Source: Paragyromitra xinjiangensis (lineage: Eukaryota; Ascomycota; Pezizomycetes; Pezizales; Discinaceae). From it: DNA of 64,000 bases. Each line of letters begins with the position of its first letter. Positions within the stretch are counted from its first letter, which is position 1. This document shows, in pieces, positions 1 to 9,934 of the stretch. The notes below the pieces were generated by a model. The model searched no databases. It was not told the origin of the DNA and worked only from the letters and a program-made list of their open reading frames with translations. The position numbers and the translations under genes are program-made. The stretch spans positions 1-64,000 of the forward strand of contig JBCAMK010000014.1 of assembly GCA_038503065.1 (NCBI GenBank). The letters are read 5' to 3'.

Positions 1-201
1 CCCCCCTTGCAAACCCAACAACAACCCCCTGAATCTGCTGTTTTGAGGGCGGCAATGGACTCAGGGGGTGCTTCTTACTCTATAACCGCATTCTCAGAAA
101 AAATATCTTGTGGGATTTGGTGCCGACTGTCTAGCTTCCGGGCGCATATTTCTTCTCAGAGTTAGTTTGCATAGTAAAAGTCAGATCTCCCCCTACCTTC
201 T

Positions 202-283
202 GTCGCTATTCTGCATTACCAGAGTCGCTATGGAGTCGCCATTCCGCATTGCAGGAGTCGCTGTGGAGTCGCTGTTTATTCGG
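202..283. repeat. 33-bp tandem repeat, about 2.5 copies
   Basis: Units begin at 202, 235 and 268, each starting GTCGCT or GTCGCC, and the first two are alike through GAGTCGCTATGGA or its variant. The third unit is partial. It directly precedes the 43-bp array and looks like part of the same minisatellite patchwork. No coding signal. Confidence 0.8.
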
Positions 284-317
284 TAGAGAGGTTGCTGGTG
301 GAGGTTGATGCGAAGAG

Positions 318-740
318 GTCGTCGTACGACACGTTTCTGCATCTTCAGATTTGGCGTTTTGCTGTCGTACGGCGCCATTCAGCAACCTCGCAACCAGCAG
401 ATATCCGCCATACAACGGCTTTCTGCTCCTTCCGATTTGGCTTTTTGCTGTCGTACGGGCCAATTCTCCAACTATCAATATATGCTAAAAGCTATCGTAC
501 GGGGTAAATACCTACTTTGGCAAAGTACTCTCAGCGCCCGCACGGGGCAAAGTTGACTTTTGAATAGTTGCTTCTGTTCGCCGTACGACGCAATTCTCCA
601 CTTTTGCAAAGTGCTCCCTGGCGCCGTACGACACATATATCGATTTTGAATAGTAGCTTCTTCCCGCCGTACGACGCATATCTGACTTTTCAATAGTTGC
701 TGCTTCTCGCCATACGACGGTACCTGCATGTTTCCGTGGC
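318..740. repeat. Degenerate 43-bp minisatellite with palindromic core
   Basis: A core related to GTCGTACGAC (a perfect 10-bp palindrome in the first unit) recurs with CGTACGAC or a close variant starting at 323, 366, 409, 452, 496, 539, 582, 625, 668 and 711. That is ten units with 43-bp spacing and one 44-bp step. Spacers share ACTTTTGAATAGTTGCTTCT-like sequence, best kept in the units after 550. The small open frames across it are products of the repeat and I do not regard them as genes. Confidence 0.9.
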
Positions 741-769
741 TCCCGACTACGTTACACACTGCGAAAAGC

Positions 770-1199
770 TGACCCTGACCCGAAACGCTCAGCACGAAAA
801 ACCCCTATAATACCCCGTCCATCTCAGCTAACTGAGGAGTCTAGAAATCAGACGAAACCACCTCTACGATCAACATCGCAGAACAGTCTTAGCAGCCTAC
901 CTTCTTCACTCCTCACCGCGATAAATCCTAAGTATCCCACGATACTACCCCCCATTTCCCCGGTATAATCCTAAGTATCCCACGATACTTTCCCCCAATT
1001 AAGATAGGAATGCTGTCGAGCGACAGCCGTACTCGGTTTCACACAGAGAGCTGTGCTGTTGAGCGACAGATCCTATCAAATTATAGGTCACACTTTCCCT
1101 GTCGTGTGACAGTCTTGTGCTGATCTAGGTAAATTCCCCTTTTGGGCCTGTTGCATGACCCTAACCCGACTAGCAAACTGCAAAAAACCCCTATAATCA
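770..1199. repeat. Further repeats in the same 43-bp register
   Basis: Three other motifs repeat here at multiples of 43 bp. TGACCC-TAA/TGA-CCCGA followed by ACCCCTATAAT occurs at 770-812 and 1157-1199, 387 bp apart (9 x 43). CCTAAGTATCCCACGATACT lies in copies beginning about 921 and 964. A hairpin motif CTGTCGAGCGACAG and variants starts at 1013, 1056 and 1099. The sequence motifs differ from the GTACGAC core of 318-740 but the period is the same. Confidence 0.8.
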
Positions 1200-1214
1200 A
1201 TTATTTCCACAGTT

Positions 1215-1340
1215 CTCAGCTAGTCGAGACTTGAAGGTTCGCTTGCTTGTTTGAGAGTGTAGCTCTCGGCTAGTCGAGACTTGACTTTTTTCTCAGTTAC
1301 TTCTACTGCAGCCTTTCTCGATTGCGCGAGACTTGGGCTT
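1215..1340. repeat. CGAGACTTG motif, three copies about 50 bp apart
   Basis: CTAGTCGAGACTTGA occurs at 1220 and 1270, and a diverged copy, GCGCGAGACTTG, has its CGAGACTTG at 1327. Spacing is 50 and 52 bp. Flanking TTATTTCCAC and TCAGTTA-like words also recur. This ends the repeat patchwork; 1341-1502 holds only the pyrimidine-rich tail of it. Confidence 0.65.
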
Positions 1341-1502
1341 TTTCACTCAGCTATCAGTTATTTCCACGGTGTTCTAGCCCCTACCCCCCCCAACTTTGCT
1401 GGTTTCCCCGGTATAATAATTCTATAGCACTACACAACTCGAAAGTGAAGTACAAACTATAGATTTAGGAAAAATATCTGTCCTTCGCATCCCGACCCCC
1501 GC

Positions 1503-3065
1503 TCATAGGTGTGGCCAATAATCGGCCCATCTTGGGGTGTAAAATGACCCCATGGGAAGATCCCGTATACTGAAGTAAGACACAAACAGTATGGAAATAG
1601 CAGCAAGAGCATAAGCGCCAATAGAAAGAAGGCAAGTCCAAACAAAGATAAAATGAAACATGTACCGCACAATGTGCCCCTTGCCAGTGTGCAGCTTACA
1701 AACCGTATGTATCTCCAGGAAGGAATCCCATAAAAATGGAAAAAGTGCCCTCCCACCCAGCTGCATTTTCCATACCACACGAGCTAGGTCATTCTGGTAA
1801 CCGGTGGATAACGCAATAGAGACCACAACTAGAGGAACGCCAGACATCGCTAGTGAAGATCCTCTCCAGAGCCAACGTTCTACGCCGCTAGGGAAATAAA
1901 AACTCCAAGCTAAGGCATGGAAGACGCCTATAAGGAACACCAGAATTCCTTCAACGACCATCGCCAATTGGGGACCTTCGCCAGCATATAGCAAAATATC
2001 ACTGCAGGCCTTCGCGGTTACAGCTATAAGACCCGCCACGTGCATTGAAAGCCCTCTCCACTCCACACCATCTACGTTGTGCGAGAAGGTCTGATAGGGC
2101 TCATGATTGAATGTTTTGCGACTCCATTTAAGTGAGGGGGTCTCGGGGAGTATCCAGTCTTGAATGATTTTGATCGGGGGTGTTTTGTCGGGTATTTGTA
2201 ATTTGATTATAATAGGCTCGTTGACATCCAAGGGTTTATTCCACCAGAATGCGACTATAGCTAATGTGCAGATAACTTGTATAGCCGCGTGGTACTCAAG
2301 TAGCGTAACTGGTAGGCTAGATCTCCATCGCGCAACACATTGGACGAGCAGCCACGCTGCCTGCATGGTGGATAATGTCTTTGCAATAGCACTAGACTTC
2401 CCCTTATCGCTGATGTCTTTCCTCTTAAATGTCTCTTTCTGGATATAACCTTCTCCGAGATACTTCAGAAAACCTTCCGACGTTAAGGTGGCCATGTAAA
2501 CGCCCGCCCTACTCTGATCGCCTGGGCACCGGATTGACGAACCAGTGAAGATGGGGTTTCCAACAAGCGAAGCTGATGGATCCGGAGAGGGTGCGCCCAT
2601 GACCACGGCATCTGGTGGCTCGCATTCGATGACAAATCCTCCCATAACTACAAAAAGAGCTCCCTCCATACCGAAATCTTTCTTGCAGACATTCGTACCC
2701 GACTTTGGCCATTTTTTCAGGATCTTTTTCGCCTCACGCCACTGACCAAAGGCGCAAATAACTACTCCTTCAGGGACTAGGAGAGAAATTAACATGAGGA
2801 TAGCTCTGTAGAAGATGCGGCGATATAGTGTCCCGTTGGGGATGATATTCGGATGCACTGCAGTCCAGACGCAAAAAAACAAGGTGACAGTACAGCTAAG
2901 GAGAATGCCGAACGTGCCACGTCCCCTTGGCTCGGGAGCAATGGTTGCTTTCAAACCAAGAGGAACCGCATAAGTCGTGGTAGTGATGTTCGGCTCAGAG
3001 GTTTGTACAGCAAGTACAATGGTGGCCGTAAGTTGAAGAAATACGTAGGTGAGGAAGACCCTCAT
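1503..3065 (-). CDS. Uncharacterised multi-pass membrane protein (fungal family)
   Basis: One uninterrupted 520-codon frame. The N-terminus is a likely signal peptide (about residues 1-19, MRVFLTYVFLQLTATIVLA). Hydrophobic segments follow at about 53-72, 85-108, 240-275 and at least four more in the C-terminal half, ending near VSYFSIRDLP. Recognisable family words are SCTVTLFFCVWTAVHPNI, VVMGGFV and WWNKPLDVNEP; I know these from a large family of unnamed fungal membrane proteins seen in many Pezizomycotina and Agaricomycetes. The middle part, about 110-230, is soluble and basic. Function is unknown; no enzyme motif seen. It sits directly beside the minisatellite patchwork, and the frame shows no break. 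Alternative small frames inside it are shadows. Confidence 0.85.
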   Translation of the reverse strand: MRVFLTYVFLQLTATIVLAVQTSEPNITTTTYAVPLGLKATIAPEPRGRGTFGILLSCTVTLFFCVWTAVHPNIIPNGTLYRRIFYRAILMLISLLVPEGVVICAFGQWREAKKILKKWPKSGTNVCKKDFGMEGALFVVMGGFVIECEPPDAVVMGAPSPDPSASLVGNPIFTGSSIRCPGDQSRAGVYMATLTSEGFLKYLGEGYIQKETFKRKDISDKGKSSAIAKTLSTMQAAWLLVQCVARWRSSLPVTLLEYHAAIQVICTLAIVAFWWNKPLDVNEPIIIKLQIPDKTPPIKIIQDWILPETPSLKWSRKTFNHEPYQTFSHNVDGVEWRGLSMHVAGLIAVTAKACSDILLYAGEGPQLAMVVEGILVFLIGVFHALAWSFYFPSGVERWLWRGSSLAMSGVPLVVVSIALSTGYQNDLARVVWKMQLGGRALFPFLWDSFLEIHTVCKLHTGKGHIVRYMFHFIFVWTCLLSIGAYALAAISILFVSYFSIRDLPMGSFYTPRWADYWPHL

Positions 3066-4136
3066 TGTGTTGAAAGTCCTCTGATGTGATGGGAAAAAGT
3101 GGGAAATTGCTTTGCTCGCGGATAATTGCTTTCCGGTACAGAGTAATTTGATCTGCTACGATTTTCTAAGAAACTATTGTTAATCTCAAGTCATTGAACT
3201 CCTCGGGCATCTTGATGAACATACCTACGTTGTTCTCTAATGTACGACAGCGCGTTCGCGAGTTGCCCCTTTCTCGAAGAGATGCAACTAGAAATAGGTA
3301 CGAACAACCTAGTCCAATGTTAGCTAACGTACAATCCCTAGCTTTCAAGAGAAACCAACCGACCCACCAACGCTGTTGTACACAACAAATAATTATATGC
3401 TGCACACTCAAGATTTGTAAATACGATCTACGTAGAGTGGGTGATCAGCTTCCAAGCCCCAACAGCCATGAGTAGAAAACGCACCTATTGTAGTTACCGG
3501 ATGCCGTGCCTAAGGGATTTACTGCCGAGTATAATTCAAGATTTTTTTCTGTGAGAAGTATCAGTTGAAATGTCGTCCGCAATATCCCAAAGAATGTTCG
3601 ACCTTTTATAATGCTTCGAACTTAGTACGACACTGCTTCGTAGAAATGCTAAGAAAAATCTATGCCTCTGAGATTACCCCACCCGGATTTTTGCTATCTG
3701 GTTGTGACTGCGCGTGGGTGTGGAACTATTAGGTTATTGGCACCACCTCACTAGGTTGTTAGCCTGAATTGAGCCACCCCGCTACAGCGATCCTTTTCAC
3801 TAGTCACAGTAATTTCCTATTACTTGTGGGTCGTTGACGCTTGCGTATACAGCAAAGCCTGCAGACTAGCAAGGGCTTGTCTAGAGTACAGGGAGAACAA
3901 AGTTTTAGCGGCACCCAGATTCAGATGCGGGTACAAATGCCAACGACTTACTCGTGTATTGTAGCCTCATGGTAGGTGATTCACGGCTGGAACAGCAGGA
4001 CGAAAATCATCCTCAACTACTCGCTCGCCTCTGCCGCAGCAATTAGTATTCGTCACTGATCTATTGGTTGATGCTGAAAGTGCCTACTCATGCAGGGAAG
4101 AGCAAAAACTATCTAACTTTCCACTGAGGCGGCTAT
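3066..4136. other. Intergenic, no supported gene
   Basis: Only short open frames on both strands (longest about 93 codons), none with recognisable protein sequence or good splice signals. The first 200 bp are the presumed 5' region of the membrane-protein gene on the minus strand. Confidence 0.6.
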
Positions 4137-4375
4137 TACCGCATCAACTGGCCGTATACGACTACACACTAGTACGTTAGATTAAGCTTGGGGCTGAGGT
4201 AAAACTGTTTCTCAGTAGTTTCTCTCGTTTTTCGAAGGGCTTTTTGCCTCAAAAGGATTACCTTTTGCCATAAACAGTTGCAGCCCTCAAAAGCCTCCAT
4301 CCTAAGACCCGCCACTTCTTATTCCAACGTCTTAAGATCTTAGCGCGTGGTCGCATACGGCCAGTTAATGCGGTA
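4137..4375. mobile_element. MITE, TA|CCGCAT... terminal inverted repeats
   Basis: The left end TACCGCATCAACTGGCCGTA is matched by the right end, whose reverse complement reads TACCGCATTAACTGGCCGTA. The match continues for about 29 bp (TACGACTAC against TGCGACCAC). Length is 239 bp, no coding capacity. Both ends carry TA, as expected for the target duplication of Tc1/mariner (Fot1/pogo-like) elements. The internal stretch CCGCCACTTCTTATTCCAAC is shared with the elements at 9240 and 12295, so these belong to one broader family. Age: arms differ at a few C/T positions. Confidence 0.85.
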
Positions 4376-6763
4376 GCATGGCACAGCAAGGCATGATTGC
4401 ATTGCCAACACTATGGAGTAACGCAATGTGATGCTCGAACATAGATAACAGGGAACCTCCAACACTGAAACCTCAACGGAAAGTATCCTCTAGCCGTGCG
4501 AGATGCTTCGTGGCGAGCTGATGTACCGATCCCCTGCATTTTCGCTTTCAAGCGTAGCTCCAGGTAGCTCAGAGTAATGCGCAGAGCTGACAATTCAAGG
4601 TGTTCTAGATCAAAATCTTAACCCAAAACCCGAGCCACTAACATACCATAACAACACTTCAACCAGCGGAGTGAAGTAGTAAGAACACCATTTAGTGGAA
4701 TACCTTCACTACTCAAATGATAAAACCTATTTAAGGGTGGGCGTGTCATGTCAAAGGTGAGAGTATTTTAGAATCCTGCAAATTTTCTTGGCAAGCGCAG
4801 ACCACTTGTTCTGATATTTTCACCACTCTTCTAGTATCAGTACTGGATTGATTTCATTCATGGTGAACTTTATTTAGGGCGCTATACCTGTGTATCCATT
4901 TCTTCTCACGTCACATCCTTTTCTGCCTGTTAAAGGCTTGCTAGGCTAAGGCGATTGGGTGTACTTAATGAAATCATCTTCACCATCACTGGCTAGGCTA
5001 CGCACCGACGCCTCAAACACGATCCGTTATTTTTAAACTCCATTTTGGCCCTCTGTTTGATAGTCCGTTATGCATGATCCAACATCCGTCCTACAGATCA
5101 CGGAATTGTGCCCAAGAGTAATGTGCCTATGATAGGCTTATGCTAAGATTCATACTTCTTAGCCAGGCCCACCACAATTCTAACGAATTAGTTGGCGCTG
5201 ATTGTGTCCTTGACGAAGGATAGGAGTGGATTTCTTACTACCCCACAGCCGGTATCAGAGAGGAAAACTCTTCCTAAAAATTTTATCTTGGCATAGCTCC
5301 AGGTTGCCCAACCCGCACGGTCCGATCACACAGATCACCACTCAGCATCTTCAAAATTCGGCACCTCTAACGTGAGAGATACTCCCCCTCAAGGCGACTC
5401 TTAATGGTTAGGCTTACTGTTAGTGGAAGAATATGCGCAGGTTGATGCAAGTAGGGATGCAAGGCTCCAATCCTTGCGCACAACCCATGCCTTATTTTTT
5501 GCCTCCCGACAAGAATCGCTGCCGTGGGCTCGCGGGAAGTACAGTATAGTTTCGAGCGATACCCCCGGGGGGATCTCGCGCAACCGAGAGGGTGGTGGTA
5601 CCTATAGACGAGGCTGAAATTCCTTTCTACCAATCAAAAGTTTCTATCCCTCCTGGTTCCGTGGGCCTGAGACTATACGGTAATAGTAACCCCAAGCTCT
5701 GAGTTTAGTGTTTCTCAATGCATGCATCCCGCTCCCGCCTCACCTTTCCCCCACACATACCGTTAGTTCACAAATTCTAGAAAGCATGCTTTGCATCTTT
5801 TTTTCGATAATGAGTTAATTATAACTAGAAAATACTAGCTACGAAAGGATAGACCCTAAAAGGGTATTCATCCTACAGCATGAGTAAACTCAGCCAAAAA
5901 AATTATAAACATTACTTTGCATCTTCCAAGCCCCTCAGGTATTTCTCACTCGTAGTAGCCTTATTTCCGTGCACGTGGCCGGGTGTGTGAAACGACAGAA
6001 GGCTTCAGTGCGTTGGCCAGCCTGTGAGAAACTACCACGGGCACTAAATGAACACCCCGAAGTACGGTGAAATGAATGCTACGTCCTAGCTCTCTGTGCG
6101 CTATGTTCTAGGATGCAAACCTGAAAACGGAGCCTTATACGCTACTGGACCGTTGGTTTTTCGCCAGAGAAATTCAACACCATTTTTTTAGGTTCTTCCC
6201 TCGCTGCACGAGTAATGGAAGCACGGTAGATACTTGAGAAATCGGCCAACAATCCGCAAGACCCACGCCGTAGAAACGACCAGTGGTATAGTACTTCAGC
6301 GGTGTTTGACGCCCAACAACGTCACAAACCCTATTATCACCAAGGGGTGAGCCCCACCGATGCGAGCTTACAAAAAATAGGTAAAGTTTTCCCCAGATAG
6401 GCGATCGAAGATCCTCAGCGACTAAATGACCAGGTACGGCCAATTCTACCACATTCTGCAAACAACTGATCCCTGCATACTCCAGTGATGCATAATACAG
6501 CATTTTCCCAACTACAACAAACGCGACTGCATCAAGACCACAGATTACAGCTACGTTACAGTTGGTCAAACAAAAAAAGCCCGTCTTTTTGGATTACGTT
6601 TTCTCATGATCGACCCCGAATGTCCCTTCAGCCAGCCAGGACAAGACTCTCATCCTGCGGCCTCAACTTCGCCCATCCGCTACCACTAGAAAATATGATA
6701 CAAGACTGGTTTGAGATTCTCATACATCCACGATGGTGGGGTAATCGTTGCGCTAGCTCCCGA

Positions 6764-6839
6764 GCGAGATCGCGGCATTCGCTGACGTGGCCCTCTAAGT
6801 TAATAGTGCGATATTAGGGTGATAAGCGAGATCGCGGCA
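6764..6839. repeat. 14-bp direct repeat
   Basis: GCGAGATCGCGGCA occurs at 6764-6777 and 6826-6839, 62 bp apart. It is flanked outside by ATCGTTGC (about 6743) and GCAACGAT (about 6843), which are inverted to each other. This may be the trace of a small element. Confidence 0.5.
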
Positions 6840-7876
6840 GAGCAACGATGCAGCACAGATACGCAACTTTCAGAGCCCGTTAATGGAGTTCAAATTCCCC
6901 TTGATATTTTTAAACCATTAGGTATTAGTCTAGGAACTTGTGAGAGGTGCCTTGCTGCCGGTGCCGCGTAGGAATGTCGCAAGCGCTATCCGAACGATAC
7001 CTGGCCATGATTAGGGGAGGATTTCGATGATGCTAGCAATAGTGATAATAGGGGAAGTTCCGCCATTCTTCGCTGGGACCAGCTTTGCCCCAACATCATC
7101 ACCAATTACCTATGCATATTTTAAGCTCTTAGTTTACGATTCGCTTATAATTAAGCTAGAAACTAGAATAATGTTATACGAGTTTGGTGCACGTTAAAAG
7201 ACGAACGACGGTGGGAATCTTTTTGGATCTGATTTGCTAGCTTTTCATCTAAATAAATCTGTCGTTGCATGGGCCTCAGTCCCTAGGGAGATTTTTTCTC
7301 GCAAATTTCGAGACTAAATCTTGCGACACCATACCACAAAGATATCCCGAAAACGTTGTGTAATTGCTAGAGGTAAGGCCACCGACCCAGATATTGCGTG
7401 TTTAGCCCAGCTTGCACTACTCAGAATTGCACTTCTCTCAACGTAGCGGCTTCTTCTACGAGATCAAAATTACCGCCATAATCGCTGAAAACCCATATCC
7501 AATCAGGGGTCTCGGCAGATCAACATTTCAACTGGAAACTCCGGTACCCTAGCTAGCGCGAAGAAAGGGAAGTTCAAACCCCCTACAATCAGTTGGGCCG
7601 CAGATAGTGCCTATATTTCCTTTAGCAACATGGGTCTAACTCAAGACTCGGTTCCTTACACTAAATGACTGGAGCTCAAGATGATTCTTGGACCGACCCA
7701 AATACAAGCTGTACATGCAATATTCGACCTTACACTCTCAACCCATTTGCAGATTTCTTCCTATATATCTCTCCCATCTGCTTCCCCCCCCCACACCTTC
7801 TCAACGTGACTTCTTCCCATTTCTCATCGCCCAATCATTTTTCCATCACCCCTTCCATTCCATCGCTTCTTATTGC

Positions 7877-7910
7877 CACCATCACCATCACCACCATCAT
7901 CACCATCGGC
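7877..7910. repeat. CAC/CAT trinucleotide microsatellite
   Basis: An imperfect run of CAC and CAT triplets inside a C/T-rich stretch. No supported reading frame includes it. Confidence 0.8.
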
Positions 7911-8240
7911 AAACCCTCCTTCACCTCACCCTTTGCTACTGCTGTTGCTAACTACGAAGTTAATCACAATTACAGCGACCATTATTAACTTCACTATCTC
8001 CATCTCCATCACCGCCACTAGTAAGTTTTCCCCTCCTCTCAGACTTCCCCTTCTCCCCTCCTCCTCCGGAATTTGCTAGTTTTTACTAGTCTCTCGAGAC
8101 TAGGGCCAACACACCGGCAGCCTGAGCGCATACCGGGGAGAGGAGCTGTACTAGCGATTTAGTTAAATTGCATGGATATTGGATTTTTTTAGATAAACGT
8201 AGAATGGGCATAATTTATTTTCACAGGCCGTATTTCTAGT

Positions 8241-8310
8241 AAACGACGAAGACATTTAATACCCTGGTCATTTAGTGATAGTCATTTAGTACTAAATGAC
8301 TTCGTCGTTT
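8241..8310. repeat. Nested palindrome / hairpin
   Basis: Outer arms AAACGACGAAG-A-CATTTA (8241-8258) and its near-exact inverse (8293-8310) enclose a loop. The right half also contains a perfect 22-bp palindrome at 8280-8301, made of AGTCATTTAGT followed directly by its reverse complement. The word AAATGAC or its inverse recurs several more times up to about 8395. It could be the core of a small inverted-repeat element or a recombination relic. No ORF. Confidence 0.8.
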
Positions 8311-9239
8311 ATAACGGTGGTCAAAAACATGACGATTTTAAATGACCTAGCCAGTTATAGGGTAAATGACTAAGCCATTTAGTAGTCATTTATCTAATGC
8401 CTATAGAGTAAGTGTCTTCCGCGTCAATCTCCATGGTTCGAAATTATACACGGCAAGCACCAGCATAGAGCTTCCGCCTTCCCATTGCAGAGGTCTGTCG
8501 GCTTTAGCTCTGTCAATAAGAAAGATGCGATAGTGGTTTTGGGTGGTTCGATAGGATATATATGGACCTAGCTTGGTTTCAGCGAAAGGTCTAGATTGGC
8601 ATGAGCGCGGTTGGGGTTCAGAGATTGATCTGACGATAAAAGGCGAAATGTATCCAGGGGTCTTTTATGATTGTGATGAGGCTTCCTACACCGTCCCAGT
8701 GAGGTCCGGTGTCGTTTGGACGGAAAGAAACCCCCTCAATTGTCGTTCAGGGGCAAAATGCAGAGGCAAAATCTACGATCGGAGGATAAGAAGCGGTTGT
8801 AAATTTGAATTTCCTATCACATGAAGATTTACCCAGTGGGGCTAAGCGAGTCAAGTAGAGGCTTAGGGGTAGCTTGCACTCGACCACAATTTCCTGCGAA
8901 CCTGTCCAACCATTCATTACACCCAACAGGCTGCTTTCCGTGAGACCTTGTTTAGCTACTGATGGTTTCCTGTCTTGCTTGCACTTACATGTGGCGACAC
9001 GTCTTTCTCGCTCGATAACCGGTGGTGATTTCATAGAGCGCCAATTGATAAGCGAACCCTAACCCAAATTTCGCTTGACCATCAACAATCATTAAGCAGA
9101 AGTAAGGCATCATAGTAAAATACAAATAAGGCTCGGCGCTAGTAGATGAGATAAATCCTAGAACAGAAGCTACGCTATCACAGCCATCAAGCTACGAAAT
9201 CCACAAGTCACAGCACATTAGGGCCCAGCCAGCCTGCAG
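8311..9239. other. Intergenic, no supported gene
   Basis: A few short overlapping frames (up to 95 codons) on both strands between 8573 and 9062. None shows a known motif or a plausible splice context. Confidence 0.55.
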
Positions 9240-9427
9240 TACCGCAGAAACTGTCGAAGACCGGAATGGCGCTAAGACGTCTAAATAGAGTGTGGCTGGG
9301 AGATCTTATCGAGAGCCACTCTCTACACTAGTTGAGGGGATAGAAATTACTTATATGAGTTAGCCACGCCGCCGCTTCTTATTTCAACCTCTTAGCGCCA
9401 TTCTGGTTCTTGCCAAAGGTGTGGTTG
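9240..9427. mobile_element. Decayed MITE, same family as 12295-12526
   Basis: The left end TACCGCAGAAACTGTCGAAG and the adjacent CCGGAATGGCGCTAAGACGT match the left arm at 12295. The block GAGTGTGGCTGGGAGATCTTA is shared, as is the right part CGCTTCTTATTTCAACCTCT. The right terminus is eroded: it stops matching after TTCTGGTTCTTGCC. It is shorter than its relative because an internal stretch is missing. An old, inactive copy. Confidence 0.8.
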
Positions 9428-9721
9428 CAACACGCAGTGTCTTCAGCTGCCAGATTACATAAGTAGGCGACGAACGTAACTTCAAATATTTCAACAAAAC
9501 CTCCACCGGATAACCATCCAATCGGCATGCTCAAATGCCAAACCCTATGGGGTGTTACCTGTACCTTACTCACTGCTAAAGATATTCCAGGATAAAATAA
9601 TCGATAGTAAACATGTGCTTATTCAAACGAAGGAGAATCAACGCCCCATAGAATGCCAGTGGCGCAGGATCCCAGCTTCCCAGCGATTTTTCACCACAAC
9701 TTTATCTCTCAGCCTTTATAC

Positions 9722-9934
9722 TACCGTTGTATTTGGCGGGTAAGCTCATGGGCTTAAAGTAAAGTGGTGAAAGGGAGGGCGGCGGAGAGAGCCAATCAAA
9801 TAGCATTGACTTCGTTGAAACAGGAAAGTGCTGGCAGTAACCCCAACCCTGAGGTTCCAATTGGCTTGCTCTCACGCCTTCTTTCTCACCACTTTACTTT
9901 AAGCCCATGGGCTTACTTGCCAAATACAACGGTA
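9722..9934. mobile_element. MITE with 50-bp near-perfect terminal inverted repeats
   Basis: Left arm begins TACCGTTGTATTTGGCGGGT and continues through GGGCTTAAAGTAAAGTGGTG. The right arm reverse-complements to TACCGTTGTATTTGGCAAGT and the same continuation. The arms are about 52 bp with only a few differences. Total length 213 bp, TA at both borders, no coding frame. The internal part includes GAGGTTCCAATTGGCTTGCT. The high arm identity suggests it is younger than the other copies here. Confidence 0.9.

Larger units (their letters stand above)
4376..8240. other. Intergenic, decayed DNA without a supported gene
   Basis: Short frames only, the longest being 131 codons on the minus strand (6174-6569), which I do not recognise. 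A 14-bp direct repeat, GCGAGATCGCGGCA, lies at 6764 and 6826. A (CAC/CAT)n tract runs 7877-7910. A pyrimidine-rich stretch with TATATA near 7760 looks promoter-like but leads to no convincing gene. Confidence 0.55.

Noticed and set aside
318..740. CRISPR-like array (repeat core with spacers)
   Set aside because: The spacers are similar to each other and the unit is a degenerate minisatellite; the DNA is clearly fungal.
1150..1175. Telomere, because of CCCTAACCC at 1160
   Set aside because: Single occurrence inside the 43-bp repeat patchwork; no tandem hexamers.
6174..6569. 131-codon minus-strand frame as a gene
   Set aside because: No recognised motif, overlapped by a similar-sized frame on the other strand, and no splice or promoter support.
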